Origin: Rheinheimera soli
GTDB taxonomy: Bacteria > Pseudomonadota > Gammaproteobacteria > Enterobacterales > Alteromonadaceae
Assembly: GCF_021290985.1 (NCBI RefSeq)
Contig: NZ_JAJOYU010000028.1
Span: 1 to 55,083 of the forward strand
Reading direction: 5' to 3'
DNA length: 55,083 nucleotides
In this document: positions 1-9,575 of the stretch, piece after piece
Layout: each line of letters starts with the position of its first letter
How positions within the stretch are numbered: position 1 is the first letter of the stretch
Made by a program: the position numbers and the translations under genes
Notes under the pieces: model-generated
The model's input: only the letters and a program-made list of their open reading frames with translations
Database searches by the model: none
What the model was told of the DNA's origin: nothing

Positions 1-510
1 AACCCAATAATACACTCGGCCAAAATATGTGGCGTGGCACCATTTTTCCCATGCACTGGGACTATAGCGATCTTCGCTTAGTTTTTGATTAAACAGAGCC
101 AGCCATAAAACATGAATGCCGAGCTTCTCATATGCTGATGTACGATCAGTTATCTCATTTACACTTAAATTGCTTCGCTGAATCTCAATCGCAACTGGGA
201 CATTATTTATAACACAATAAACATCTGCTATTACTGCTCCGAAATCAGCTTCAACGTCTAGACCTGTAACATGATCATATTGAGATAAAGCATTGTAGAT
301 AGATTCTTTGCACTTTCTGTGAGCATCCGATTCGCCTTCGCCTCTCTGGCACAGGTATGGAGGCTTATGAGCAAAGTGATGTACTTTTATTCTACCCTTC
401 CGGAGGACAAGCTCATGCTTACAACCAGGGCAATGGAAAGGGCCTTGTGCTCTATCGCTATTGGTCGCGAATACCTTAAGGTTAACTCCAGTTCTTATTC
501 CGCAAAGCAT
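1..510 (-). CDS. CoiA-like competence/nuclease family protein (partial, 3' end outside window)
   Basis: The reverse strand is open from an ATG at 510 to the window edge (170 codons). The N-terminus has a zinc-ribbon-like pattern: CPGC at residues 27-30, then an HFAH motif at 45-48 and Cys54. This arrangement is typical of CoiA-like proteins. It is followed by a PD-(D/E)XK-like core with Asp96 in a hydrophobic strand and the pair Glu109-x-Gln111 (IEIQ). The start is supported by a GAGGGAAG ribosome-binding site about 6 bases upstream. CoiA is linked to competence in Firmicutes, but proteobacterial homologues are mostly uncharacterised and a nuclease role is inferred. The C-terminus is not visible, so intactness cannot be judged. 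Confidence 0.72.
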   Translation of the reverse strand, partial: MLCGIRTGVNLKVFATNSDRAQGPFHCPGCKHELVLRKGRIKVHHFAHKPPYLCQRGEGESDAHRKCKESIYNALSQYDHVTGLDVEADFGAVIADVYCVINNVPVAIEIQRSNLSVNEITDRTSAYEKLGIHVLWLALFNQKLSEDRYSPSAWEKWCHATYFGRVYYWV

Positions 511-545
511 GAATCAATCTTCCCTCGATGATTAACTATTTTAAT

Positions 546-594
546 AGAAGGCAAAACGCCTGCAAGTCGGGAATTTTTTTGCCTTCTTTCCCGA
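546..594. repeat. Two interlocked inverted repeats (pseudoknot-like)
   Basis: An 11-bp perfect inverted repeat (AGAAGGCAAAA 546-556 with 577-587) encloses the first arm of a 7-bp perfect inverted repeat (TCGGGAA 567-573). The partner of that arm lies just outside, at 588-594. The two stems interlock rather than nest, which is the topology of an H-type pseudoknot if transcribed. It sits upstream of the CoiA-like gene in an otherwise empty stretch (511-832), where I see no other gene. Confidence 0.55.
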
Positions 595-832
595 TTTTTA
601 CTCACACTAACCTAATACCAAAGCACCTATTTTTCAACCAACTTTCCCGAATGCGCTAAAGCACATAAGTACTGTCCGTGCGCGAGTTGTCCGAAATTTA
701 ACTCATATTAAGTTGCAGGATAGGTAAAAAGTAGTTTTAGAGACTTTGCTGGATAGATTTGACGAAGTCGAAAGGAGTTTTCGACTGCTTTTGGTACAAA
801 ATGGTAACAATTCGTATTAAAAGAATTGAACT

Positions 833-1066
833 TCACTCCATACTAACGTCTTCAGTTTTGATAAGAATAATACGCGTCAAATTCCCAGCAGATTCAATTT
901 CGGTATCGCTGAGAGTTTGGTTTATGTGCTTGCTCAGCACTATTGCTACTGTGTCGTCTAATTTTTCGCAAAGCAAAATATCGCCAACAACAAAGTTAAG
1001 TTCTCGACAAAGATCATCAGGAAGAGATATTTCATTGTTTCTGTTGAGTTCAACTTGATATTTCAT
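833..1066 (-). CDS. AbrB/SpoVT-type swapped-hairpin small DNA-binding protein
   Basis: A 77-residue protein. Its first half (MKYQVELNRNNEISLPDDLC, then a hydrophobic VGD turn) resembles the AbrB/MazE/SpoVT beta-hairpin fold: a strand, the I-x-L-P motif and a 'GD' turn near residue 28. Such proteins are transition-state regulators or antitoxins. The ATG at 1066 is preferred over an upstream ATG at 1081 because a GGGGTG ribosome-binding site sits just before it. No toxin partner is adjacent, so an antitoxin role is not supported by context. It stands alone in the AT-rich accessory left arm. Confidence 0.5.
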   Translation of the reverse strand: MKYQVELNRNNEISLPDDLCRELNFVVGDILLCEKLDDTVAIVLSKHINQTLSDTEIESAGNLTRIILIKTEDVSME

Positions 1067-1231
1067 GATCACCCCGTACATGTAGCCGATTTAAATAAGA
1101 CATATTTAACTAGACCAAAAAATCCATTTTCCGATTTATTTTTCAATTAATTATATTTAAATACAATGAGTTACCGTCAGGGTTAAACATAGCATAGTCT
1201 TTTGTGAAAGACCATTTTTTCATCTGAACAG

Positions 1232-1292
1232 AGGTGCTAGAAGCTAATCGGTATTGGCTTCAAACATCTGCAAAGTCGTAGACTTTGCACCT
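1232..1292 (+). promoter_or_regulatory. Structured leader (three-way-junction-like) upstream of a hypothetical gene
   Basis: Three inverted repeats stack here. AGGTGC (1232-1237) pairs with GCACCT (1287-1292). GAAGCTAA (1240-1247) pairs with TTGGCTTC (1254-1261, one wobble). GCAAAGTC (1270-1277) pairs perfectly with GACTTTGC (1281-1288) across a GTA loop. The outer stem competes for two bases with the last hairpin. The element ends about 17 bases before the ribosome-binding site of the gene at 1322, so a cis-regulatory role is possible. Confidence 0.4.
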
Positions 1293-1321
1293 ACTTGAAA
1301 CTGCTATTGGAGCTGTCAACA

Positions 1322-1807
1322 ATGCACCTCGATTTGAGCAACATGCTGCCATCTCAAGCGATATCAGACATTGAGAACATAGCATTGACGTACAAGGATT
1401 GCTGCCGGGGTTTGCTCTGGTTCATCTGGGTACGTGAACTGGATACCAACAGAACTTCAATCAACATACTTCAAGCTGGGGCGCAGCTTCTTGCGAGTTA
1501 TGATTGTGTTATTGCGGCTTTAAGGTTTGGACTCTACTGTTCACGCTATTTCTCAAAGCATGGCAGCGCTTTAAGCGACGATGTAGCCCTTTACTACCTG
1601 AGGCTTAGCTTCTCAACTTTAGAGAACAGCTCTGACGCTGTTATCGAGTGGGTTCGCAAAGCTGAAGGCTTTGATTTTCCTGACGGCTTGAAAGATGAGT
1701 TCTGGATTCAGGCTTGTGCGGCTTATGTGCAGCACGAGTACGACAACAGCCCTGATTACTTGGACTCTACGATTGATTTTGCGATGAGCTTTTTGATAAA
1801 CGACTGA
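1322..1807 (+). CDS. Hypothetical protein
   Basis: A 161-residue, mostly helical acidic protein that I cannot assign to a family. The reading frame extends upstream to a TTG at 1295. The ATG at 1322 is preferred because GGAG at 1309-1312 is correctly spaced before it. No signal peptide, membrane segment or catalytic motif is visible. It is Cys/Trp-rich near residues 27-37 and ends in a run of short helices. It lies in the accessory left arm between an AbrB-like gene and another unknown gene, with a structured leader just upstream. Confidence 0.55.
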   Translation: MHLDLSNMLPSQAISDIENIALTYKDCCRGLLWFIWVRELDTNRTSINILQAGAQLLASYDCVIAALRFGLYCSRYFSKHGSALSDDVALYYLRLSFSTLENSSDAVIEWVRKAEGFDFPDGLKDEFWIQACAAYVQHEYDNSPDYLDSTIDFAMSFLIND

Positions 1808-1935
1808 GCCTGATTCAGACGTAAAAAATAGCTCAAACTGAAATGTCTGTGTATTTTAATGAGGGAAGGCTTACGCTACTCAATGTTGGGCTAACTTCTT
1901 CTATTATTAGCTATCACTTTTATTGGAACTGAGTC

Positions 1936-2253
1936 ATGAACACCATCGTAACAGACTGGTACATTGTTTCGGTTATTGATAACGGCAAGTTGCTAGGCAG
2001 AGTACTTTGGGGAATTTGCGTTGAAGATATGACTTGCAGATTTGTTACTGGTGACTATATTTGCACGTCAAAGATTGAAGAGATTATTCCGAGTGCTAAG
2101 TTAATAAAAACGTATAGCGGTAGCTCCTATCAAGTCAAAGGCGATGGTACAGAAGCTGAAATCCAGGCTCAAGATTTCGAACTTTTAAGACAAGGGTTCA
2201 GCCCCGATCAGATCAACCAGCTCAAATTTGCAAGAAACAATCATTTAAACTAA
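1936..2253 (+). CDS. Small hypothetical protein (possibly DUF6957-like)
   Basis: A 105-residue protein with a beta-rich first half (WYIVSVIDNGKLLGRVLWGI), a central GDYICTSKI segment and a short helical C-terminus. The 'RF..GDYICTS.I' core recalls the DUF6957 family found in gammaproteobacterial accessory regions, but that match is from memory and weak. The start ATG at 1936 follows a poor ribosome-binding site (GGAACTGAGTC). No signal peptide or membrane segment. It may share a transcript with the gene ending at 1807, 128 bases upstream. Confidence 0.5.
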   Translation: MNTIVTDWYIVSVIDNGKLLGRVLWGICVEDMTCRFVTGDYICTSKIEEIIPSAKLIKTYSGSSYQVKGDGTEAEIQAQDFELLRQGFSPDQINQLKFARNNHLN

Positions 2254-2426
2254 ATCCGAACACCCAGCATTTGTTAACAAGATATTCACTCAAAAATATC
2301 TGATTATCTGGCACTAAGCAGTGAATAGGGTTCTGTGTAGTATAAATTCCAGTAACCATTTAAGGAAAGCAAATAGCAAATATGACGATGTAAGAGTTAA
2401 AACCAACTCTTTTTAGTCAGAAGACT

Positions 2427-5174
2427 TTACAAATAACCTGTCAGGTCTTCACTTATATATCCTTTTTCGGCGTCGTCTAATAACCTTATTATAGTGGCAA
2501 GATTTCTAAACCGATTTTTATTATAAAGCGCAATAATAGAGTTGCTTAACTTTGACCCTTTCTGTACTAAAATTCGATTTCTACCTAAAAATTTGAATGG
2601 AAGACTATTTAGGGTTTTAAAGGTTTTTAGGTACACAGTGCCGGCCCATTGTCCTCTGATCCCATCGAGAATGTCTTTACTTTTTGATGTTGGGTTAATG
2701 CTACCAATAGATATAATTTGAATGCAGAAATTAAAACCGTTAAACGGTATAATCTTAATGGTGCTACTTTCATCGTAATCAAAAAGCATTGATGCTGGTC
2801 TGTTTGGCTCGGCAATATAGATATCTTTATATTTCCCAAGGAAAGATTGCGCAACTTGGTACGCTACATTAGTAAGGTCTTCAGCTGGTGTATATCTACT
2901 TCTAATGTTGTAGGAGTTTTGATTGAACCATATTTCTCCGCTCATCTTCAGTAGCGTTCCAAGGTTTACATATAATGGTTTTACCTCAAAAAAATCTATT
3001 CCCGTGGAAACTTTATATAGTTTATAACAAATAAGATCTGGATGATTTTTATAGGCGACGCTTAATTCGTCTCCTGTATATTGATCATACGTATTTCCAC
3101 CATGCATTGCTGATTGCATATTCAAATTATATATATGCTCTGGTGTGTACGAATTTTTTTCCTGAAGAAATTCTCTGTAAGCTTGATGGATAAGGCTAGA
3201 AATATCAAAAGAAAGCGTTTCAGAAGAAGCATTTTCCAGCAACTGTTGACGGTCGAGTGTGAACTCGAAACCTTCAGGTGTTTTTTTATTAGCAACAAAC
3301 GCTCCTATTCTTCCGAGATCAAAGCAGGTATTTTTGGAGCGCAATGGTATTGTAAAACCACATACTGCAACTTTAGAGGAATTGAATAGGTTATCTGTTG
3401 CATTCATTAATGAATCAGTTGCATTCAGCATAAAGGTCGCGTGCCCATTCTCCATTCTGTAAGCGAATTTTACACATATATCAATTAAGGATGATGATCC
3501 TTCCCAATGATATGTCTGAATCTTGTACTGATCTTTGAGTATAAATTTTGAACCGAATATTTGCTTGTCTGAAATTTCAATCGGCCCACTTGGTAACTTG
3601 TCAATGTGTCTATCTATTAATAATTCGACATCGATCTCTGAACATATAACACTACTTTTGAACTGTTCAATTACATCATCTAAAATTACGTCGCCGCGAA
3701 GATCCAATTTAACGCTAGTACCACACGGTACGCTTTTTTCTTTAAGCAACGTATAGTCTTTAAATTTTTCCAAGCTAACTTCAAACTGAAGCCCGGCAAT
3801 TTTAGATGAGGATTTTAGGCCTTGATTTGTCAGCTCATAAGGTGCTGACTGTATCGTAGCTTTCTGGGCAATTGTGAAAACAGACCAAAAACCAATCCCA
3901 AACCTAGCTATAGAGTGGTAGTTATTAACAACATAAGCCTTATCTTTAGAACGACTATTACCGACTGTAAGAAAATTATTCAAGATGGTATGCTTTGACA
4001 TGCCACACCCATTATCAATAACAGTAATGCTATTATTTGCTCTATCGAAAACGACTTTTATTTTTGGTTCATAATTACTTGCAGCTGGTGTGTTATAGGC
4101 TCGATACCTACATGCTTCAACAGCATTTTGAAGAAGTTCTTTAACACTAAGCCCAAGATCTGATTTCCATACTGAGTTTGATGTTATGAGATTAATAATG
4201 TTTTCTTTATTTATTCTAACTCCAATCCTTTCGAAATCAGCCCCCAAAATTTTCAAATTCCTAGAGAAGGTCTGTGGTGAGATCTTAAGTCTTTTCAGAG
4301 GACTACTTCTTTCTAGATCACAATAACCTCTAACCCATTCTTCTATATTGTCAATCGTATTATGAGCCAAAGATAGCACTTCAGCGTCGTCAAATGTCCC
4401 AGAAAATATGACCCTGCCATCAGTCCCTATAGCTACACTATCACCGATACAAACATGCTTCATATTTTCCATGTATGATCTGTTTTCAGCAGGACTTGAC
4501 TTGCCTTCAAGGGACTCTATTACACCTTCAACTACTCTGGTATCACTAAACTCTAAAGCATCGGCAATGCAAACAATTAATGAAAGTTGCTTTATAGCAA
4601 TCTCAGTTTCTTGTGCGGCAATTCGATCTTTAAACTCAAAGTCTAATTTCGATATCTCTAAGTTATGCGATCTCATTAAATCATGAAGAGGGTGAACTAA
4701 GTTTTTTGGTACATCTAGCTCTTGATAATTTTTATTTATATACTCCCCGCCTCTTTTGGAGTGCTCTGCTCGTAAATAATTTTGAAGATTGCTGTTAGTC
4801 TCCCAACCATTGTGCTCATCAATATCAAGATTAGCGAGTAAACTATCTTTCTCTCCTGGAAAAACTGTCATCCCAAGGTCATGCGCATATGCTGTTGCAA
4901 TGAGAAGGAACACTTCAACTGGATTAAGTGATAATTTGCTACCACATTCAAAGCAATCATCTTCAAGAATCTGGTGTATGCGATTACACACTCTAAAGCC
5001 ATGATGAGCATCATGCCTTGTGTAATAAGGAAAATGTGTTTGAGTTGTCTCTAATATAGGGGCTATTTTGGAAACGAAAACTTCTATTCGTCCTGCATAT
5101 TCTTTATCTATATCAAAAAGGTACTTATAAATTTCTGTACTTTTTAGCTCTTCTATTGGATTAGAAACAATCAA
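2427..5174 (-). CDS. HD-domain / Hsp90-like (GHKL) ATPase fusion, predicted conflict effector
   Basis: A 915-residue protein with two enzymatic modules. Residues about 40-210 form an HD phosphohydrolase-type domain: His54/His58, HD at 98-99 and Asp204. Residues about 330-520 form a GHKL ATPase of the Hsp90 type: N-box Glu346-Asn350, DNGCG at 387-391 and GIG at 426-428, then a GTSVKLDL strand. The remaining 400 residues may hold an S5-like transducer and an unknown C-terminus. HD plus Hsp90-like ATPase fusions are known among predicted NTP-dependent bacterial conflict proteins (an 'HD-CE'-type arrangement). Nothing here proves antiviral activity. Translation starts at a TTG, supported by GGAG six bases upstream. 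The gene is AT-rich, monocistronic and in the accessory arm. Confidence 0.8.
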   Translation of the reverse strand: MIVSNPIEELKSTEIYKYLFDIDKEYAGRIEVFVSKIAPILETTQTHFPYYTRHDAHHGFRVCNRIHQILEDDCFECGSKLSLNPVEVFLLIATAYAHDLGMTVFPGEKDSLLANLDIDEHNGWETNSNLQNYLRAEHSKRGGEYINKNYQELDVPKNLVHPLHDLMRSHNLEISKLDFEFKDRIAAQETEIAIKQLSLIVCIADALEFSDTRVVEGVIESLEGKSSPAENRSYMENMKHVCIGDSVAIGTDGRVIFSGTFDDAEVLSLAHNTIDNIEEWVRGYCDLERSSPLKRLKISPQTFSRNLKILGADFERIGVRINKENIINLITSNSVWKSDLGLSVKELLQNAVEACRYRAYNTPAASNYEPKIKVVFDRANNSITVIDNGCGMSKHTILNNFLTVGNSRSKDKAYVVNNYHSIARFGIGFWSVFTIAQKATIQSAPYELTNQGLKSSSKIAGLQFEVSLEKFKDYTLLKEKSVPCGTSVKLDLRGDVILDDVIEQFKSSVICSEIDVELLIDRHIDKLPSGPIEISDKQIFGSKFILKDQYKIQTYHWEGSSSLIDICVKFAYRMENGHATFMLNATDSLMNATDNLFNSSKVAVCGFTIPLRSKNTCFDLGRIGAFVANKKTPEGFEFTLDRQQLLENASSETLSFDISSLIHQAYREFLQEKNSYTPEHIYNLNMQSAMHGGNTYDQYTGDELSVAYKNHPDLICYKLYKVSTGIDFFEVKPLYVNLGTLLKMSGEIWFNQNSYNIRSRYTPAEDLTNVAYQVAQSFLGKYKDIYIAEPNRPASMLFDYDESSTIKIIPFNGFNFCIQIISIGSINPTSKSKDILDGIRGQWAGTVYLKTFKTLNSLPFKFLGRNRILVQKGSKLSNSIIALYNKNRFRNLATIIRLLDDAEKGYISEDLTGYL

Positions 5175-5673
5175 AATAATCTCCGAAGTTGTTTATATGC
5201 TAACAGCTTCTAACATTTGTACATCACGCATGCGCGTTCAGGGCCTTAGCCCAGCGCTATGACGCTTTTCATTAATCTCTAAAATTACCGATTTCCGGAT
5301 ATTTGTCCAGTCCTTGTTTTCGGGTGCTCGTTATCCAACCGACAAGGAAATTAAATTTATGAATTTTCTTACAGCTATTGTTTCTTGCAATGGTTAAGCG
5401 CGCAAATTTGGTTGGTAACCTGACTAAATAGTCCTTCGATGATAGGTGATACTTTTCAAAAGTTGCTGTAGGATACTTCGAATAAAAGGGTGTTATAATT
5501 GTTGACAACATATGGTTTATTTTTTCAGTTTTTTGTCAATTTATAAGGTTAACGAGTAAAGTATGGATTCGGCGATATCAGAAAAGTTGCGGGTTATAGC
5601 CTATGTATTTTGTCACCTTATGGCTTAACCAATACGCAGTGTAACCTGTCGCTTTTGGCTTGAAGGACTACAG
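5175..5673. other. Non-coding junction between accessory arm and core genes
   Basis: About 500 bases without a convincing gene. A 79-codon reverse frame (5272-5511) lacks a ribosome-binding site and recognisable features. The sequence is AT-rich up to about 5560, then shifts to the composition of the core genes. I see no direct repeats, tRNA or integrase that would mark an attachment site. Confidence 0.5.
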
Positions 5674-7125
5674 ATGATACAAAAACAATACCTCATATCA
5701 TGGGGAACGCTGTTGGGCTTCTGCTTGTGTTTTGCCTTTGGGCTGCAGGCCAATGACACTGTATTGCCTGAATGGCTGCAACAAGTTAAACAGCAAAAAG
5801 CCCAACAACCTGAACAAATGTTGCTGCTGTTACAGCAACAACAGGCCGCATATGGCGAATGGGACAATGAGTTGCAGGTGCAATTTTTATTGCAGCTCTC
5901 TGATGTGTATGAAAGTTTAGGTAAACATCAGCAGCAGCAGGAAGTGGCGGAGCGGGGTTTGGCATTACTAGGTGAACGCCGTGATTTAACCACTATCGAC
6001 TTCTGGAACAACTTAGGTTTTGCGCTTGAAATGCAAAGCCAGTATCAACAGGCCTTGCATTATTACCTGCAGGCTTCAGCCTTAGCTGCCGAATTAAAAG
6101 CCGAAAAACTGCATATTGAAGCGGATATTAATATCGCGGCTATTTACAGCATTCAGGATAAAACTCAGGAAGCGCTGGCGCTGCTAAAAAGCAGTTATGA
6201 CAGAGCTGTGCAGCTAAAAGATCCGGAAAGTCTGGCTTATGTAAACGCCGAGCTTGGCCTGCTGTATGTTGGCCTGGGTTTTGATAAAGAAGCCATTCAG
6301 TTTATGGAAGAAGCACTGGTAGGGTATGAGGCTTTAGGTTGGCAAAAAGACAAAATGGACGTGTTGTTTAACTTAGCCAGAAGTTACAGCTACTTAGAGC
6401 AATACGACAAAGCCATGTTACGTTATGATCAGTTGCTGCAACTGGCCATAGCACAGCAGGATCAGGCCAATTTGTATTTTGCTTATCTGGGGCTGGCGTC
6501 CACCAGTAAAGACAACGAGAAGCTGGATGTCGCTTTGGCCTACATAGAAAAAGCAGAACAGTATTTGCCAGGTTTAGAGTCGACTTATCAGAACTCTATG
6601 CATCACTATGAAAAAGCGCTGATTTATCGTGAGCTAGGTCAGATTTCTCTGGCAAGTCAGCAATTGGCTCAGGCCGAGCAAAGCTTAAGCAAAGAAGAAA
6701 GTAATGCCAACCAGTCCAGTGTGCTGTGGATTTTGAATTTAAAAGCCAGGCTGGAGGCCGATTCTGGTCGCTATCAAAAAGCCTATGAGCATCTGAATCA
6801 GTTTTTTCAGGGTTATCACAAATTACGCAATAAAGAACACGAGCTGTCGGTAGAAAAACTGCGCTTAGGTTTTGATGCGGAGCGCCAGCAAGCTCAAAAT
6901 GAACTACTGGCTAAAGACAATGAATTACAAGCGCTGCGTTTGCAGGAAGCTGAACGTAAAAGACAGATCCAGTGGTTATGGATTGGGTTGTTTGGCTGCA
7001 CCAGTTTAGTACTGCTGGTGTTATTGCTGTGGCAACTGGCGCGCCGTCAGGCTCAAATGCAGGCGCAATTACAACAGCAGCTACAAGCAAAAGCGCTTGA
7101 AAAACAACAGAATCAGGCTGGTTAA
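5674..7125 (+). CDS. Membrane-anchored periplasmic TPR-repeat protein
   Basis: A 483-residue protein with an N-terminal signal peptide (hydrophobic segment about 8-22, cleavage near LQA-NDT). About eight tetratricopeptide-like helical repeats follow (residues 60-380, for example NNLGFALEMQSQYQQALHYY). A long Gln/Glu-rich coiled coil comes next, then a C-terminal transmembrane helix (about 430-452) and a short Arg/Gln-rich cytoplasmic tail. This resembles the sensory half of TPR-GGDEF or TPR-histidine-kinase proteins, but no output domain is present. It ends 12 bases before parC, so the two are probably co-transcribed. A scaffolding or sensing role is inferred only. Confidence 0.8.
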   Translation: MIQKQYLISWGTLLGFCLCFAFGLQANDTVLPEWLQQVKQQKAQQPEQMLLLLQQQQAAYGEWDNELQVQFLLQLSDVYESLGKHQQQQEVAERGLALLGERRDLTTIDFWNNLGFALEMQSQYQQALHYYLQASALAAELKAEKLHIEADINIAAIYSIQDKTQEALALLKSSYDRAVQLKDPESLAYVNAELGLLYVGLGFDKEAIQFMEEALVGYEALGWQKDKMDVLFNLARSYSYLEQYDKAMLRYDQLLQLAIAQQDQANLYFAYLGLASTSKDNEKLDVALAYIEKAEQYLPGLESTYQNSMHHYEKALIYRELGQISLASQQLAQAEQSLSKEESNANQSSVLWILNLKARLEADSGRYQKAYEHLNQFFQGYHKLRNKEHELSVEKLRLGFDAERQQAQNELLAKDNELQALRLQEAERKRQIQWLWIGLFGCTSLVLLVLLLWQLARRQAQMQAQLQQQLQAKALEKQQNQAG

Positions 7126-7137
7126 CGGAAGCTAAAA

Positions 7138-9408
7138 ATGACAGATATTATGATATCCAATGAAGGGACGGAACAGCTGCCGCTGCGCCGTTTTACAGAA
7201 GAAGCCTACCTGAATTATTCGATGTACGTCATTATGGACCGGGCTTTGCCATTTATTGGCGACGGTTTAAAACCAGTACAGCGCCGTATTATTTATGCGA
7301 TGTCAGAACTGGGTTTATCGCATCTGGCGAAGTATAAAAAATCCGCCCGTACTGTGGGTGACGTGTTAGGTAAATTTCACCCTCATGGTGACAGTGCCTG
7401 TTATGAAGCTATGGTACTGATGGCTCAGCCCTTCTCTTACCGTTACCCGCTAGTCGATGGTCAGGGGAACTGGGGTGCGCCGGACGATCCAAAATCCTTC
7501 GCCGCTATGCGTTATACCGAAGCCAAATTGTCGCGTTTTAGCGAAGTATTACTGAACGAGCTGGGACAAGGAACAGTCGACTGGGTGCCAAACTTTGACG
7601 GCACTATGGACGAACCCCGCACTTTACCTGCGCGTTTACCGCATATTTTGCTCAACGGCGTAACAGGCATAGCCGTTGGTATGGCGACAGATATTCCGCC
7701 GCATAACGCCCGTGAAGTGGCCAATGCCACCGCCTTTTTACTGGATAACCCTAAGGCCACTATCCCGGATCTGATGCAATATATTCAGGGGCCGGATTAT
7801 CCGACGGACGCTGAAATTATCAGTCCGGCGCATGAGCTACAGGCCATTTATGAAACAGGCCGTGGCAGTATCAAGATGCGTGGTTTGTACCAGTTGGAAG
7901 ATGGCGACATTATTATCACGGCTTTGCCGCATCAAACCTCTGGCTCGAAAGTGCTGGAACAGATAGCGGCTCAGATGAACGCGAAAAAACTGCCTATGGT
8001 CAGTGATTTACGTGATGAGTCTGATCATGAAAACCCAACCCGCATAGTGATAGTTCCTCGTTCAAACCGCATCGACGTTGAACAGTTGATGGCGCATTTA
8101 TTTGCCACTACGGATCTGGAAAAAAGCTATCGCGTGAATTTAAACATTCTGGGCCTGGATCAGCGGCCCCGGGTGAAAAACTTACTGGAAATTTTATCCG
8201 AATGGCTGGTGTTCCGCCGCGACACAGTGCGTCGTCGTCTGCAGTTCCGTTTAGATAAAGTGCTGGATCGTTTGCATGTGTTAGAAGCCTTGTTGATCGC
8301 GTTTTTAAACATCGACGAAGTGATTAAAATTATCCGCGAAAACGATCAGCCCAAGCCGGTGTTAATGGCGCATTTTGGCATTACTGAGCGTCAGGCTGAA
8401 GCCATACTGGAATTAAAGTTACGTCATTTAGCTAAGCTTGAAGAGATGAAAATCCGCGGTGAACAAGCCGAGCTGGAAAAAGAGCGTGACTATTTAGAAG
8501 GCATTTTAGGTTCAGAGAAAAAGCTGACCAAGCTTATCCGTGAAGAACTGTTAGCTGATGCTGAAAAATATGGCGACAACCGCAGAAGCCCAATAGTGAT
8601 GCGCGAAGAAGCCAAAGCCTTAAGCGAAAAAGAATTACTGCCCAGTGAACCTGTCACTGTAGTGCTGTCCGAAAAGGGCTGGGTGCGCTGTGCCAAAGGC
8701 CATGATGTCGACGGCAACAGCCTACAATACAAAGCAGGGGACGGCTTTAAAGCGGCCGCTACAGGCCGAAGTAACAGATACGCTGCCTTTATCGACTCAT
8801 CCGGTCGCAGCTTTGCTGCTGAAGCCCACGATTTACCTTCAGCCCGTGGTCAGGGTGAGCCGTTAACAGGCCGCTTTACCTTAGTGGCAGGGGAAAACTT
8901 CGAGCATGTATTGATGGCAGAAGACAGCCAGAAGTTATTGCTGGCCAGTGATGCAGGTTATGGTTTTGTTGGCACCTTCGCCGATTTAGTCAGCCGTAAT
9001 AAAGCCGGTAAAGCTGTGTTAACTTTACCAACTGGCGCTAAGGTATTAAGCCCAATTCCGATTAAAAACCCGGAAACAGATTTAGTAGTGGCGATCAGTA
9101 CTGAAGGCCGCATGCTGGTATTCCCAGTGGCCGATTTACCACAGCTGAGTAAAGGCAAAGGCAATAAGATTTTGTCTATTCCATCGGCTCGTGCCGCCAG
9201 CCGTGAAGAGTATCTGAAACTATTAACCGTAGTGCCTGCTGCCACAGCTGTGACTTTAGTGGCGGGTAAACGCAAAATGACCATCAAGGTGGATGATTTA
9301 GCGCATTACATAGGTGAGCGTGGTCGTCGTGGTAACAAACTGCCTCGTGGTTTACAGCGCATCGACGAGCTGTTAACCGGTGAAGTGGCTGGGGATACTA
9401 CGGAATAA
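7138..9408 (+). CDS. parC: DNA topoisomerase IV subunit A
   Basis: 756 residues, full length for ParC. Together with ParE it forms topoisomerase IV, which decatenates daughter chromosomes. The winged-helix and tower region contains the catalytic tyrosine at Tyr126 (AAMRYTE). The quinolone-resistance-determining segment reads [10 protein letters not shown] (81-90), with Ser86 and Glu90 equivalent to E. coli Ser80 and Glu84, so it is wild type at the usual resistance positions. The C-terminal third carries the degenerate beta-propeller typical of ParC. parE is not in the window. The upstream TPR gene is 12 bases away. Confidence 0.97.
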   Translation: MTDIMISNEGTEQLPLRRFTEEAYLNYSMYVIMDRALPFIGDGLKPVQRRIIYAMSELGLSHLAKYKKSARTVGDVLGKFHPHGDSACYEAMVLMAQPFSYRYPLVDGQGNWGAPDDPKSFAAMRYTEAKLSRFSEVLLNELGQGTVDWVPNFDGTMDEPRTLPARLPHILLNGVTGIAVGMATDIPPHNAREVANATAFLLDNPKATIPDLMQYIQGPDYPTDAEIISPAHELQAIYETGRGSIKMRGLYQLEDGDIIITALPHQTSGSKVLEQIAAQMNAKKLPMVSDLRDESDHENPTRIVIVPRSNRIDVEQLMAHLFATTDLEKSYRVNLNILGLDQRPRVKNLLEILSEWLVFRRDTVRRRLQFRLDKVLDRLHVLEALLIAFLNIDEVIKIIRENDQPKPVLMAHFGITERQAEAILELKLRHLAKLEEMKIRGEQAELEKERDYLEGILGSEKKLTKLIREELLADAEKYGDNRRSPIVMREEAKALSEKELLPSEPVTVVLSEKGWVRCAKGHDVDGNSLQYKAGDGFKAAATGRSNRYAAFIDSSGRSFAAEAHDLPSARGQGEPLTGRFTLVAGENFEHVLMAEDSQKLLLASDAGYGFVGTFADLVSRNKAGKAVLTLPTGAKVLSPIPIKNPETDLVVAISTEGRMLVFPVADLPQLSKGKGNKILSIPSARAASREEYLKLLTVVPAATAVTLVAGKRKMTIKVDDLAHYIGERGRRGNKLPRGLQRIDELLTGEVAGDTTE

Positions 9409-9415
9409 ATCGTAG

Positions 9416-9436
9416 GGGCGGGGTTTATCCCCGCCC
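9416..9436. repeat. GC-rich REP-like hairpin after parC
   Basis: GGGCGGGG (9416-9423) and CCCCGCCC (9429-9436) form a perfect 8-bp stem with a TTTAT loop, just after the parC stop. No T-run follows on either strand, so it looks more like a REP-type element than a Rho-independent terminator. It is the only clear copy I noticed. Confidence 0.5.
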
Positions 9437-9575
9437 GTCTAATGACACCGCGGTACAGATAGAAAGGGCCGGGACAAGCCGCGGCACCTAAACCACCCGC
9501 CCGTCTTGAATTACAATTCGATCCCGAACGGGAAACAGATCAAACCAGACAAAAACACTAATGCCGTTATACTCT

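Noticed and set aside
319-531. A 70-codon plus-strand frame at the left edge
   Set aside because: It overlaps, on the other strand, the CoiA-like gene, which has clear motifs and a ribosome-binding site.
759-1058. A 99-codon plus-strand frame
   Set aside because: It is the antisense of the AbrB-like gene and has no domain or start signal.
5272-5511. A 79-codon reading frame on the minus strand
   Set aside because: No ribosome-binding site, no recognisable domain, and composition like the surrounding non-coding DNA.
1-5600. A search for CRISPR repeats in the accessory arm
   Set aside because: No regularly spaced direct repeats or Cas-like genes; the HD domain is fused to an Hsp90-type ATPase, not to a Cas3 helicase.
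7138-9408. Possible quinolone-resistance change in parC
   Set aside because: The residues equivalent to E. coli Ser80 and Glu84 are both wild type.
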